A stretch of 64,000 nucleotides of DNA, taken from positions 62,001 to 126,000 of the forward strand of contig NZ_ML133581.1 of the NCBI RefSeq assembly GCF_003985125.1, written 5' to 3'. Position 1 is the stretch's first letter; every line of letters begins with the position of its first letter. Below the pieces are notes generated by a model. It made no database searches. It saw only the letters and a list, made by a program, of their open reading frames with translations, and was not told the origin of the DNA. The stretch comes from Rhizobium phaseoli. GTDB taxonomy: Bacteria > Pseudomonadota > Alphaproteobacteria > Rhizobiales > Rhizobiaceae. A program made the position numbers and the translations under genes. Below are positions 43,862 through 52,786 of the stretch, piece after piece.

Positions 43862-45610
43862 ATGCTCGTCTATGGTGATGTCGAGCACATCGAGAGCGCG
43901 GCAGCAGTACGCGCATCCATTTCAAGCATGATGATGGCATGCATCGAAATGCAGCCCAGCCGCCAGCGCCACGAAATCCTGGTTCGAGCCTTCATCCTGA
44001 CTGGAGAACTGGTCCAGGGATTGGCCGATCAGGAGTTTGCAAGCAAAGGCGCCGACGACCTGTCCGAGCTTCAGGACGCTGGCGCGAAACTTCTGCTCAT
44101 ACAAGCACGCGCCATTATGCAATCATGGCGAAACGGGTTTGCCGGTATTTTGTCCTTTCCGGATGATTGGGCAGCCGAGCTTGAGTCTCTAGACAGCGTC
44201 GATCCGGTGCGGATGAAGCGTGCAGAGGGTTACGCCTTTTATGCCTTGTATCCCGAGAGCTATATCGAGGCGGCTTCGATCTCAAATCTGACGCCTAGAA
44301 CAGTTGTGATAGGAATAAGAAGCATCGGGACCGGACTTGCTGCCCTGGTTTCCGCAGCCTTGGGTGCCGAGCCTGCCTATTCGCTGCGGCCAACTGGCCA
44401 CCCCTTCCAGCGGCAGCTGCACGTCACACCGGCTCTTTCCGAGCGCATTCTTGCGGAGCCTGAAACCGATTTTGCCATCGTCGATGAAGGGCCGGGGCTG
44501 TCGGGGAGTTCGTTCGGCTGCGTTGGGGATTGGCTGCAGGCAAACGGTGTGACATCTGGTCGACTTCATTTTTTTCCGAGCCACGCAGGTGAACCGGGCC
44601 CCCATGCAAGCGAGCCGCATCGGACCCGTTGGCGAGATCGGCCACGCCATGTCGTCAGCTTCGACGATCTAATGCTCAAGGCCAAAGACCCAAGACGTCG
44701 TCTGCACACATGGGCGGCCGATGCTGTCGGAGTTGCACGATCCTCGTGGCGGGACCTGTCCGGTGGTGCATGGCGAGCTGTTCGTTATCGCGATCCGTCA
44801 CTTTGGCCGCCGAGCTATATGCAGATGGAAAAACGCAAATTCCTGATGGAAGCCGAAGGAGGGGCCTGGCATGTCAAGTTTGCCGGGCTTTGCGGGAGCG
44901 ACGTGGACAAGGCAAGAAGAGGCTCTTTGCTGAGAGAAGCCGGCTTTATTCCGAAGATTGCCGGCACTTGTTACGGATTTATCATCGAGGAATGGCTGGA
45001 TGGAACACCCTTCGACACTAGCGGTCTGAGCAGGCGCCACATCGTGGATCACCTCGGACGTTACCTCGGTTTTCGCGCCCGTCACCTCCCGGCACGAAAC
45101 GGCGGCGCCTCGATCCAGAAACTTTGCGAAATGGCTGTTTTCAATATCGCCGAAGCGGCAGGATCGGATACAGCAGGAAATTTGAGGCGGGTGATAGGTG
45201 CGCCCGAGCGGCTATCACGGCGATTGCGACGCGTCGATACGGATAATCGTCTTCATCCATGGGAATGGCTGACCGCCACGACCGGGCGCATCATGAAGAC
45301 GGATGCGCTCGACCATAATGCGGCCCATGATCTGATCGGCTGCCAGGATATCGCCTGGGACGTCGCGGGCGCCTGTGTGGAATTCCAACTCTCGAGCAAG
45401 GAGCGCGATCGTCTTGCCGATCTCGTCGGTCGGGAAGCGGACTGCGATTTGCGCGACGATGTACTCAGGTTTTTCGAGGCATGTTATCTCGGTTTCCAGA
45501 TAGGTCTGTGGTCGCAGGCGAAAGCCTGCGTCGATTGCGCCGAGATGGAGCGCATCGAAAGCACCATCAAACGTTACCTGGATCGCTTGCCGGGATTGGT
45601 TCGACCCTGA
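43862..45610 (+). CDS. Phosphoribosyltransferase-like plus kinase-like two-part protein
   Basis: 582 residues from the ATG at 43862, which has AGGGAGGAGTGG upstream; a longer frame would run into ino1. The first half has RTVVIGIRSIGTGLAALVSA (148-167) and FAIVDEGPGLSGSSFG (204-219), like the strand and PRPP loop of type I phosphoribosyltransferases (Asp-Glu followed by a Gly/Ser loop). The second half has KFLMEAEGGAWHVKFAGLCG (about 327-345), a hinge-like GFIIEEWLDG (372-381) and HNAAHDLIGCQDIAWDVAGA (485-504). These recall the Lys strand, hinge and HxD/DxD parts of aminoglycoside-phosphotransferase-like kinases. I do not recognise the whole protein. It is divergent from ino1 by about 150 bp and probably works in the same pathway. 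Confidence 0.65.
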   Translation: MLVYGDVEHIESAAAVRASISSMMMACIEMQPSRQRHEILVRAFILTGELVQGLADQEFASKGADDLSELQDAGAKLLLIQARAIMQSWRNGFAGILSFPDDWAAELESLDSVDPVRMKRAEGYAFYALYPESYIEAASISNLTPRTVVIGIRSIGTGLAALVSAALGAEPAYSLRPTGHPFQRQLHVTPALSERILAEPETDFAIVDEGPGLSGSSFGCVGDWLQANGVTSGRLHFFPSHAGEPGPHASEPHRTRWRDRPRHVVSFDDLMLKAKDPRRRLHTWAADAVGVARSSWRDLSGGAWRAVRYRDPSLWPPSYMQMEKRKFLMEAEGGAWHVKFAGLCGSDVDKARRGSLLREAGFIPKIAGTCYGFIIEEWLDGTPFDTSGLSRRHIVDHLGRYLGFRARHLPARNGGASIQKLCEMAVFNIAEAAGSDTAGNLRRVIGAPERLSRRLRRVDTDNRLHPWEWLTATTGRIMKTDALDHNAAHDLIGCQDIAWDVAGACVEFQLSSKERDRLADLVGREADCDLRDDVLRFFEACYLGFQIGLWSQAKACVDCAEMERIESTIKRYLDRLPGLVRP

Positions 45611-45636
45611 CTGCGGAAGCAATCTGGCGTGAAATT

Positions 45637-46383
45637 CTATTGGCAAAGTGATGGAGGCGGTTCCGCCATCTGGTGGCGGGTTCCATGTTCTACCAGATAA
45701 ACTTCCGGTTCCGGATTGGCACGAATGACAAACCCGGCGCTTCTTAGCATCGCTTCGACCGCCGCCTTGTTCGGAATGAACCAGTTGGTGGGGTCGCCAG
45801 CGTAACGTTCTTCCACAAAATAAAGCTTCGGAAAGCCGCGCTGCTCAAATATCGCCGTGTCGGAGAAATCGTAATTTTTGCTGAGCGCCGCGACTTGCTC
45901 TTCACCTCGCTGCATGCATTGAAACAGCATCTTTCCACCAACGACATGCTCATGCAGAAGGTCGAGCGCCAGTAGCGGATGCCGCAGGTGATAAAGGACA
46001 CCCATGAAAAGGACCAGGTCGAATTTCTCCTTGAGTTTTTCAACCTCATAGACCGACATCAGCTTGAACTCGATATCCTCACCTGTCTGTGTGGCTGCGA
46101 ACTCGGCTTGCCGGAGATAATGGGGGTCGGAATCGATTCCGACGACCCGCCCGGCATTTCTTCTCTTCATTTCAAGCGAGTAGAACCCGGCGTTGCAGCC
46201 GATGTCCAGAACGCTGCACCCGCGGAGATCTTCAGGCACAACCTGCTGAAAGTGGGCCCATTTGAAGGACGGGTAGTCGCCAAGGAAATGATCGGGCGCG
46301 GTCTGAACGCCGTTAATTCGCAGATTGTGAAACCATGGGCCCAGGGCTGCGATGTCGCTTTCCAGTCGAGCCTTCTCGTTCAT
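45637..46383 (-). CDS. SAM-dependent methyltransferase, CmoB-like group
   Basis: 248 residues. SAM motif CSVLDIGCNAGFYSLEMKRR, acidic VVGIDSDPHYLRQAEFA, and FDLVLFMGVLYHLRHPLLAL. The N-terminal GPWFHNLRINGVQTAPDHFL is as in the CmoB/TIGR04290-like group, from memory. Such methyltransferases occur in sugar or surface-polymer gene cassettes of undefined function. Start at the ATG at 46383 with GGAGTAGGG. It is convergent with the two-part protein. Its substrate may be the product of this cluster. Confidence 0.88.
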   Translation of the reverse strand: MNEKARLESDIAALGPWFHNLRINGVQTAPDHFLGDYPSFKWAHFQQVVPEDLRGCSVLDIGCNAGFYSLEMKRRNAGRVVGIDSDPHYLRQAEFAATQTGEDIEFKLMSVYEVEKLKEKFDLVLFMGVLYHLRHPLLALDLLHEHVVGGKMLFQCMQRGEEQVAALSKNYDFSDTAIFEQRGFPKLYFVEERYAGDPTNWFIPNKAAVEAMLRSAGFVIRANPEPEVYLVEHGTRHQMAEPPPSLCQ

Positions 46384-46409
46384 TCCCTACTCCAATCCGC
46401 ACGCCTCGA

Positions 46410-46673
46410 TCATTCTTTCGAATGCGTCGACGAGACGTGTGTTCGGTTACGTTTAAATCTTCTAATCGCCGACCGTATCTGCTCGACGGATCGAGGGCCA
46501 ATCCCCGGGAGCTGGAGGAGTTCAGCGTTCTTCATGTCTGCCAATTGGCTCATCCGATGAATTCCACTTCTGGCAAGGGAACGGGCAATCCATCCAGGGA
46601 GACAGGTGGTCAATAAGAGATCTTCGGTATCTCCCCCACCAATCTTCGTCCGCTTTTGAGATACCTGCGGCAT
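46410..46673 (-). CDS. Small helix-hairpin-helix protein (RNAP alpha-CTD-like)
   Basis: 87 residues. The core TTCLPGWIARSLARSGIHRM followed by LLQLPGIGPRSVEQIRSAI resembles the C-terminal domain of RNA polymerase alpha and other HhH nucleic-acid-binding modules. No strong ribosome site is visible before the ATG at 46673, so the start is uncertain. It is upstream of the methyltransferase on the same strand. It could be a regulator or a remnant. Confidence 0.5.
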   Translation of the reverse strand: MPQVSQKRTKIGGGDTEDLLLTTCLPGWIARSLARSGIHRMSQLADMKNAELLQLPGIGPRSVEQIRSAIRRFKRNRTHVSSTHSKE

Positions 46674-46896
46674 GTTCAGCTTTAGCCGGCTTTGTCAGAT
46701 TGTGATCGAACCCTCTTGATGGTTTTCGGTTCCCGCTGAAGAAGAAAAATCCCAAACCACCTTGTCGCCATGGAGTCGACATGATCGGGCAGCGGGTGAA
46801 ATCCTTCGCCGCGACGTCAACTCACCGGTCTGGTCGCGAGCCCGGACGATAGGCACGTCGCCGTTGACAGGGTATCGGCCGCACACGGGGCCACCG
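46674..46896. other. Intergenic region, right border of the accessory stretch
   Basis: About 220 bp without a convincing gene, tRNA or repeat. No transposase remnant is visible. Confidence 0.35.
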
Positions 46897-47484
46897 TTAT
46901 CGTTGCGCACTCACCGTCAGCCAGCGTGTTGGCTTGCCGTCATATCCGCCGCCTTCGCTTTCCCCGACGGCGAAGTTGCGCCAGCCGCCCGCGGTCAGAA
47001 GCGCCGACAGCCAATCGGCGGAGGGATAGTTGTAATAGCGTCCGAAGCCGTCATGACCTTCGGCTTCTCCCGCCTTGAAGCTTGCGTGGAGGATGCCGTC
47101 GGGTCTGAGCGCATTGCGAACACGGGCGAAAACGTTCGGAAGTTCGGATCTCGGAACATGGAGCAGGCTCGCATGCGCCCAGACGCCGTCGTAGGCGCTG
47201 TCGGCGTCGAGCTGCTGGAAGAGCATGACCCTGACAGGCCTTCCGATCAGCATCTCCGCCTTTCTTGCAAGCTCGGCCGAGCCATCCGTGGGTGTCACGT
47301 CGAAACCCTGCGACAGCATATAGGCGCTGTCCTGCCCACCACCGCAGCCGAGTTCGAGGATTGCGGCACCTGGTGCGAGCCGCGCGAGGAAGGCGTCGAG
47401 CTGTTGCTTTGGCAGGCTACGTGCCCGGTTCGCGTATGTCTCGGCGTTTTCCTTGTAAAAGGCTGAGGTACGGTCAGGAGACAT
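46897..47484 (-). CDS. Class I SAM-dependent methyltransferase
   Basis: 195 residues from the ATG at 47484 (MSPDRTSAFYKENAETYANR); ATGs at 47532 and 47562 are alternatives. SAM motif AAILELGCGGGQDSAYML, VTPTDGSAELARKAE, and AYDGVWAHASLLHVPRSELP. Similar to small-molecule methyltransferases such as TehB/UbiE-like proteins. The substrate is not predictable, and it stands between ilvE and the accessory cluster. Confidence 0.85.
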   Translation of the reverse strand: MSPDRTSAFYKENAETYANRARSLPKQQLDAFLARLAPGAAILELGCGGGQDSAYMLSQGFDVTPTDGSAELARKAEMLIGRPVRVMLFQQLDADSAYDGVWAHASLLHVPRSELPNVFARVRNALRPDGILHASFKAGEAEGHDGFGRYYNYPSADWLSALLTAGGWRNFAVGESEGGGYDGKPTRWLTVSAQR

Positions 47485-47571
47485 GTGGGTTGGCCGCTCG
47501 GGGATGTCGGTTAGCGTAGCGGCGCCCGGCATATCGATGCTGACGCCGCCGTTCGCGTACAACGTCCGAGT

Positions 47572-48672
47572 TCAGGCCGGGACTAGGCGCGTCCAGCCGT
47601 GCTCATCGTTCGTTACGCCCTTCTGCAGACTGACGAGCTGCTGGCGCAGTTCGCTGGTCAATTTGCCGGTCTGGCCGTCTCCGACCAGGAATTCGCCGCC
47701 GGCATGTCGAACCAGGCCGATGCCCGCCAGGACGGCGGCAGTGCCGCAGGCGAACGCTTCGGCGAGCCTGCCGCTGGCAGCGTCGTCTTGCCATTCTGCG
47801 AACGAGTAGGGGCGCTGCTCGACGCGCAAGCCCCTTTCTTCGGCGAGCACGATCACGGAAGCTCGGGTGATGCCCGGCAGGATTGTGCCGCCAAGGGGCG
47901 GGGTTACCACCGATCCATCGTTCATCACGAAAAAGACGTTCATGCCGCCGAGTTCTTCGACCCAGCGATGCTCTGCGGCATCAAGGAAGACGACCTGATC
48001 GCAACCCTTCTTCGACGCCTCGGCCTGCGCCACGAGGCTTGCGGCGTAGTTTCCGCCGCATTTTGCGGCACCGGTGCCGCCGGCGGCTGCGCGGGTGTAT
48101 TCGGTCTCGACCCAAAGGGAGACGGCCTTCGCGCCGCCCTTGAAGTAGGCGCCGACCGGAGAGGCGATGATGCAGAAGACATATTCCTGAGCCGGACGAA
48201 CCCCGAGAAACGCCTCGTTGGCGAACATGAAGGGGCGAAGGTAGAGGCTGGCGTCGCCGGAGGGTATCCACGCCTTGTCGACGCGGACCAGTTCTTCGAC
48301 CGCCTTCAGGAAGAGTTCTTCGGGCACGGGAGGCATCGCCATGCGGGTTGCCGACTGCGCGAAGCGGCGTGCATTCTCCTCAGGCCGAAAGAGCAGAATC
48401 CGGCCATCGTCCGCCTTGTAGGCTTTCATGCCCTCGAAGATCTCCTGCGCGTAGTGCAGCACGGCGCTCGCAGGATCGAGTTCCAGGGGCCGCCGGGGCG
48501 TAACCTTCGCATCGTGCCAGCCCTTCTCGGCCGTCCAGCGTGCCAGGACCATATGATCCGTGAAGAGCTTGCCGAAGCCGGGCGCCTCCAGTGCCTGAAT
48601 ACGGTCGGCGTCCGATACGGGAGACTTGTGGAGTTCGATTTTGATTTCAGGAGAGGCCGACGTCACGGTCAT
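47572..48672 (-). CDS. ilvE: Branched-chain amino acid aminotransferase
   Basis: 366 residues, fold-type IV PLP enzyme of the BCAT group II. Landmarks are YAQEIFEGMKAYKADDGRIL, the substrate loop YLRPFMFANEAFLGVRPA, and the PLP-Lys region GTGAAKCGGNYAAS. It catalyses the last step of Val/Leu/Ile synthesis. The ATG at 48672 is preferred over the GTG at 48681 because AAGG lies about 9 bases upstream. Confidence 0.95.
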   Translation of the reverse strand: MTVTSASPEIKIELHKSPVSDADRIQALEAPGFGKLFTDHMVLARWTAEKGWHDAKVTPRRPLELDPASAVLHYAQEIFEGMKAYKADDGRILLFRPEENARRFAQSATRMAMPPVPEELFLKAVEELVRVDKAWIPSGDASLYLRPFMFANEAFLGVRPAQEYVFCIIASPVGAYFKGGAKAVSLWVETEYTRAAAGGTGAAKCGGNYAASLVAQAEASKKGCDQVVFLDAAEHRWVEELGGMNVFFVMNDGSVVTPPLGGTILPGITRASVIVLAEERGLRVEQRPYSFAEWQDDAASGRLAEAFACGTAAVLAGIGLVRHAGGEFLVGDGQTGKLTSELRQQLVSLQKGVTNDEHGWTRLVPA

Positions 48673-48991
48673 TGCTGGCACCTTGATAGTAAATTGAATA
48701 GTGGCGGCGACACTACCGCCGCCGAGCTGGTCTTGGAAAGGTCTGAATCAGCCGGTTTCGGTTTTGAACAGAGGAATAATCCTTGGATGTGGCTGCCGTC
48801 GAGCAGCAAATTCGGGACCGAGCGGCTTCGATACCGGATGGCGTCTGCACCAAGTGAAATCCCGAACATCCAAAAACCTTGGAGGACAAGATTTCCCACA
48901 TGTCACTGTGACAAGAAAATAGGTCAGTATTGTTGACATAATTTCCGCCGCATGGTTTGTCGGCGGTATAGAAAAAATATGAGGAAACTCC
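48673..48991. promoter_or_regulatory. Divergent promoter region ilvE / aminotransferase with palindrome
   Basis: About 320 bp. It contains the perfect palindrome TGTCAC-T-GTGACA (48901-48913), 90 bp before the aminotransferase start. TTGACA (48933-48938) and a hairpin, CCGCCG/CGGCGG (near 48946-48967), lie closer to that gene. The palindrome is a good operator candidate for a dimeric regulator not encoded nearby. Confidence 0.5.
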
Positions 48992-50212
48992 ATGCTGAAC
49001 TGGGACACCATGTTTGCATCGCGCTCGTCGCGCATGCGCGCATCCGAAATTCGCGAGCTCCTGAAGCTTCTCGACCGGCCCGACATCATCTCCTTCGCCG
49101 GCGGCATTCCGGATCCGGCGCTGTTTCCCGATCAGCAATTCAAGCAGGCCTATGCCGATATTTTCGCCGGCGCTGCCGTCAATTCGGCGCTGCAATATTC
49201 GGTCAGCGAAGGCTACAAACCATTGCGCGAATGGCTGGTCCGGCAGATGGCCGATCTCGGCATCCCCTGCGAACTCGACAACGTCTTCATCGTTTCCGGC
49301 TCGCAGCAGGGTCTCGATTATCTCGGCAAGCTGTTCCTGTCGCCGAACGATACGGCGCTGGTGACATGGCCGACCTATCTCGGCGCGCTGCAGGCCTTCA
49401 ACGCCTATGAGCCGGCCTATGACCAACTGACGCCCGGCGGCAACCGGACGCCGGAATCCTATCGCGCGGCGGCTGCCGCCGCCGGCGGCAAGGTGAAATT
49501 CGCCTATCTCTCCGCCGATTTCTCCAATCCGACCGGTGAAACGGTCGATCTCGCCGGCCGCAAGCAGGTGCTGGCACTTGCCGAGGAGCTCGACGTCGCC
49601 GTCATCGAAGATGCGGCCTATCAGTCGCTGCGCTACGATGGCGAGCCGATCCCGCCGATTCTGGCGCTGGAGATCGCCGAAAAGGGCCATATCAACGAGA
49701 CCCGCACGATTTATTGCGGCAGCTTCTCCAAGACTTTGGCGCCTGGTCTACGCGTCGGCTTCGTCGTCGCCAATGCGCCGGTCATTCGCAAGCTGGTGCT
49801 GATGAAGCAGGCGGCCGATCTGCACTCGTCGACGATCAACCAGATGGCCATCGCCGATGTCGCCGAGCGCGGTTTCGATGCGCAGGTGGCCAAGATCAAG
49901 GCCGCCTACAGCCATCGGCGCAACTGCATGCTGGCGGCACTTGAGAAATACATGCCCGAGGGCACGAGCTGGACGAAGCCGGAAGGCGGCATGTTCATTT
50001 GGATCACGCTGCCGGAAGGCATGGATGGCGCCAAGCTCCTGGCGAAATCGCTCGACACCGCCAAGGTCGCCTTCGTGCCCGGCAAGGCCTTCTTCGCCGA
50101 CGGCTCCGGCGCCAACACCTTCCGCGTCAGCTTCTCGTGCGCCAACGAGCAGATGATCGAGGACGGGATCGGCCGGTTGGGCAAGCTGATTACCGACGAG
50201 ATCGGCGGGTGA
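48992..50212 (+). CDS. PLP-dependent aminotransferase, LysN/2-aminoadipate transaminase-like
   Basis: 406 residues, fold type I class I/II. The N-terminal SEIRELLKLLDRPDIISFAG, then GGIPDPALFP, is typical of LysN/MocR-domain aminotransferases without the GntR domain. It continues with SGSQQGLDYLGKLFL, FSNPTG and the PLP-Lys motif YCGSFSKTLAPGLRVGF. A multi-substrate aminotransferase for aromatic amino acids, 2-aminoadipate or branched-chain amino acids. It is divergent from ilvE. Confidence 0.93.
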   Translation: MLNWDTMFASRSSRMRASEIRELLKLLDRPDIISFAGGIPDPALFPDQQFKQAYADIFAGAAVNSALQYSVSEGYKPLREWLVRQMADLGIPCELDNVFIVSGSQQGLDYLGKLFLSPNDTALVTWPTYLGALQAFNAYEPAYDQLTPGGNRTPESYRAAAAAAGGKVKFAYLSADFSNPTGETVDLAGRKQVLALAEELDVAVIEDAAYQSLRYDGEPIPPILALEIAEKGHINETRTIYCGSFSKTLAPGLRVGFVVANAPVIRKLVLMKQAADLHSSTINQMAIADVAERGFDAQVAKIKAAYSHRRNCMLAALEKYMPEGTSWTKPEGGMFIWITLPEGMDGAKLLAKSLDTAKVAFVPGKAFFADGSGANTFRVSFSCANEQMIEDGIGRLGKLITDEIGG

Positions 50213-50236
50213 TGGTTTGAGAGACGAGGGGTGTTT

Positions 50237-50373
50237 GCCCCTCACCCTAACCCTCTCCCCGTAAAAACGGGGAGAGGACGTGCCAAACGCAAGCTTGAGG
50301 GTGACGAGGTCGGTGCGGCATATCTCCTTCTCGCCGCAGGCGGGGAGAAGGTGGCGGCAGCCGGATGAGGGGC
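50237..50373. repeat. Rhizobial RIME-like palindromic element
   Basis: Outer arms GCCCCTCA and TGAGGGGC, each next to an inner hairpin: CCTCTCCCCG-TAAAAA-CGGGGAGAGG (50252-50277), and CCTTCTC paired with GAGAAGG (about 50322-50351). The size and plan resemble the RIME elements described from rhizobia. It sits between convergent genes and may act as a terminator for both. Confidence 0.75.
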
Positions 50374-50383
50374 GGTGCGCCAA

Positions 50384-51427
50384 TCAAAAAATCGTCGTCC
50401 AGCCCTCGTTCGCCGTCTCGCTCTTGCCGTAGCCGACGCGGTCGGCCACGGCGCCGTCGGCGTTGCGCAGGATGATGTCGCCGCCCTTGTTGGCGAGCTG
50501 CGGGCCACCGGATGCGGCATTGAGCGCGATCGTGCGCAGCTCGCCGGCGGCAAGCGTTCCCGCCAGCGTCTGCGTCCGGCCGTTTTCGTCTTCCAGCTTC
50601 CAGCCGTCGAGCGATGCCGACATGTCGGAGCGGTTGATCAGCGTCACCGTTTCGGCTTCCGCGCCGCCTGCGCCGTTCACCGGGTTGATCAGTGCGGCGA
50701 TGATGCGCAGCGACGAGGCGACGACCGGCTGTGGGCGGCGCGTGCCTTCGCCGCGGCCCTGGCCGCCGCGGTTTTCGGAGACGGGATGGCCGGTCTCCGC
50801 GTCGGTGTTCCAGTTCTGCGACTGGAAGCAGAGGAAGATCGCCGCCCATTCGTCGGTATCGGTGAAATGGACGAGCAGCGCCCCGTCCTGGTTCGGGCCG
50901 TTGGTGGCCTTGAAGCTGCCGCCGTCGCCCTGGTTCATGTGGATGTCGTGGATGCCGTTGCCCGGCTCGAAATCGAAATATTGATCGGGCTTGCCGTGCT
51001 CCGGCCCCCAGGCCTCGCCGAAGGCATAGAAATGGATGTCGGGATCGGCGATGCCTTCCTCGACGATCGGCTCGATGAATTCTCTGAGATCGTTCTTCGG
51101 GCCGGAGAGCTGGAAGGGCGCGACGTCCATGTCCTCGCGCTCGATCAGGCCGCCGCGGACATAATCGATCGCAAGCTCCGGGCGGTCCTTGCGAATGTCG
51201 GTCAGGCCCATCGGCAGGGCTTCGAGCGCCTCGGTCAGCGCCTGGTGCTTGAAATCGACGATATTGGCGTAGAGCAGGTCGTGCGGCGACGTCTTGGAGC
51301 GGACGTTGAGCGCAATGCGGTAGCTGACGCCGTCCGCCTCGATGCGGATCTCAATATGGGGATCGTTGTCGTCATCGAGGGCGAGCGCGCTCGCCGTACC
51401 CTTCAGGACCGTGTAATTCTTCAGCAT
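50384..51427 (-). CDS. DUF2278 (YukJ-like) protein with C-terminal lamin-tail-like domain
   Basis: 347 residues. Residues 1-215 fit the DUF2278 family (YTVLKGTASALALDDDNDPH, HIHFYAFGEAWG-like DIHFYAFGEAWGPE, GIHDIHMNQGD). Residues about 240-347 form a lamin-tail-like beta domain (VTLINRSDMSASLDGWKLED, then ALNAASGGPQLANKGGDIIL). Function unknown; no signal peptide. Single gene. Confidence 0.85.
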   Translation of the reverse strand: MLKNYTVLKGTASALALDDDNDPHIEIRIEADGVSYRIALNVRSKTSPHDLLYANIVDFKHQALTEALEALPMGLTDIRKDRPELAIDYVRGGLIEREDMDVAPFQLSGPKNDLREFIEPIVEEGIADPDIHFYAFGEAWGPEHGKPDQYFDFEPGNGIHDIHMNQGDGGSFKATNGPNQDGALLVHFTDTDEWAAIFLCFQSQNWNTDAETGHPVSENRGGQGRGEGTRRPQPVVASSLRIIAALINPVNGAGGAEAETVTLINRSDMSASLDGWKLEDENGRTQTLAGTLAAGELRTIALNAASGGPQLANKGGDIILRNADGAVADRVGYGKSETANEGWTTIF

Positions 51428-51529
51428 GGCGAGCCTCCCTGGCGATGGCGGGATCTCACGATAGCACTGATAAAGTGCATCTTTTGTGACGCTTATATTT
51501 CACCGTGCAATCCCGTATCCGCCCTTGCT

Positions 51530-52588
51530 CTATTGCTGGAGATGCGGGCCCAAGAGTTCGAGATCGGCTTCGCTCAACCGGTCGCTTGCCGTGTTCAGCT
51601 GGTGCCAATAGGGGTAGAGGATCGGCGGCAGGCTGACGGCGTCGAGGCGCTTGCGCTCTTCTTCCGTGAGCTTGAGTTCGGCGGCGGCGATGTTGTCGCG
51701 GAACTGGGCTTTGGTGCGCCCGCCGATGATAACCGAGGTGACCGCCTTGCGGCCGATCAGCCAGGCAAGCGCAATTTGCGCGGCCGAGACGCCGCGCTCT
51801 TCGCCGATCGCGACCAGCGTCTCGACGATGTTCCAGAGGCGATTTTCGTCGCGGATCGGCGGTTCGGTCCAGCCGGCGAACTGGCGGGTGCCTTCGGGCG
51901 CTGCCTGGTTGCGGCGGTGCTTGCCGGAAAGCAGGCCGCCGGCGAGCGGGCTCCAGACAAGTACGCCGAGGCCCTGGTCGATCGCGATCGGCAGCAGCTC
52001 GTATTCGGCGTCGCGGGCTTCGAGCGTATAGTGGATCTGCTGGCTGACGAAGCGCTGGTATTTGTGTTCGTTGGCGATGCCGAGCGCCTTCATGATGTGC
52101 CAGCCGGAATAGTTCGAGCAGCCGACATAACGCACCTTGCCCTGCCGGATCAGCGTGTCGAGCGCTTCCATCGTCTCTTCGAGCGGCGTCTGGCCGTCCC
52201 ATTCATGCACCTGGTAGAGGTCGATGACATCGGTCTTCAGCCGCTTCAGGCTCGCTTCACATTCGCGGATCAGGTGGTAGCGCGAAAGACCGCGGTCGTT
52301 CGGGCCGTCGCCCATGCCGAAGCGGGCCTTGGTGGCCAGAAGCACGCCCTGCGGCCGCTTGCCGGCGAGCGCCTCACCGATGATGTTTTCGCATTCGCCC
52401 GATGAATAGACATTGGCGGTGTCGATCAGGTTGATGCCGGCATCGATGCACATGTCGATCATCTTCTTGGCTTCGGAGACGCCGAGATCGCCGACCATCT
52501 TCGCCCAACCGACGCCGCCGAAGGTCATCGTGCCCATGGTCAATGTCGAGATTTTCAGGCCGGAGCGGCCGAGCAGACGATATTCCAT
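51530..52588 (-). CDS. Aldo/keto reductase (YajO-like)
   Basis: 352 residues from the ATG at 52588 with GGAGGAG. The catalytic set is present: INLIDTANVYSSGECE (Asp, Tyr), LLATKARFGMG (Lys) and LYQVHEWDG (His). NADPH-binding C-terminal region TSVIIGGRTKAQFRDN. Reduces carbonyl compounds; substrate not defined. Confidence 0.92.
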   Translation of the reverse strand: MEYRLLGRSGLKISTLTMGTMTFGGVGWAKMVGDLGVSEAKKMIDMCIDAGINLIDTANVYSSGECENIIGEALAGKRPQGVLLATKARFGMGDGPNDRGLSRYHLIRECEASLKRLKTDVIDLYQVHEWDGQTPLEETMEALDTLIRQGKVRYVGCSNYSGWHIMKALGIANEHKYQRFVSQQIHYTLEARDAEYELLPIAIDQGLGVLVWSPLAGGLLSGKHRRNQAAPEGTRQFAGWTEPPIRDENRLWNIVETLVAIGEERGVSAAQIALAWLIGRKAVTSVIIGGRTKAQFRDNIAAAELKLTEEERKRLDAVSLPPILYPYWHQLNTASDRLSEADLELLGPHLQQ

Positions 52589-52786
52589 GAAAACTCCTCC
52601 TTCATCGAAACCGGATTGACGTACCTCAGCGCGGCCGAATGGCAATGGCGGTGTGGTTCACGCCTGCGTGAGGCTTAGACAAGAGTGCGGGTGCCGGGCA
52701 TCGTGCCGGCGACAGACGGATCGTACAATATGCCGCCGGCTTGTCGAACGAAAATCGTCGCAGCGGTGCGGGGAGGTGGCCTCGCG

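Noticed and set aside
41009-46673. CRISPR, toxin-antitoxin or phage-defence system in the accessory stretch
   Set aside because: No spaced repeats, nuclease, helicase or toxin-like small gene pairs are visible there; the enzymes look metabolic.
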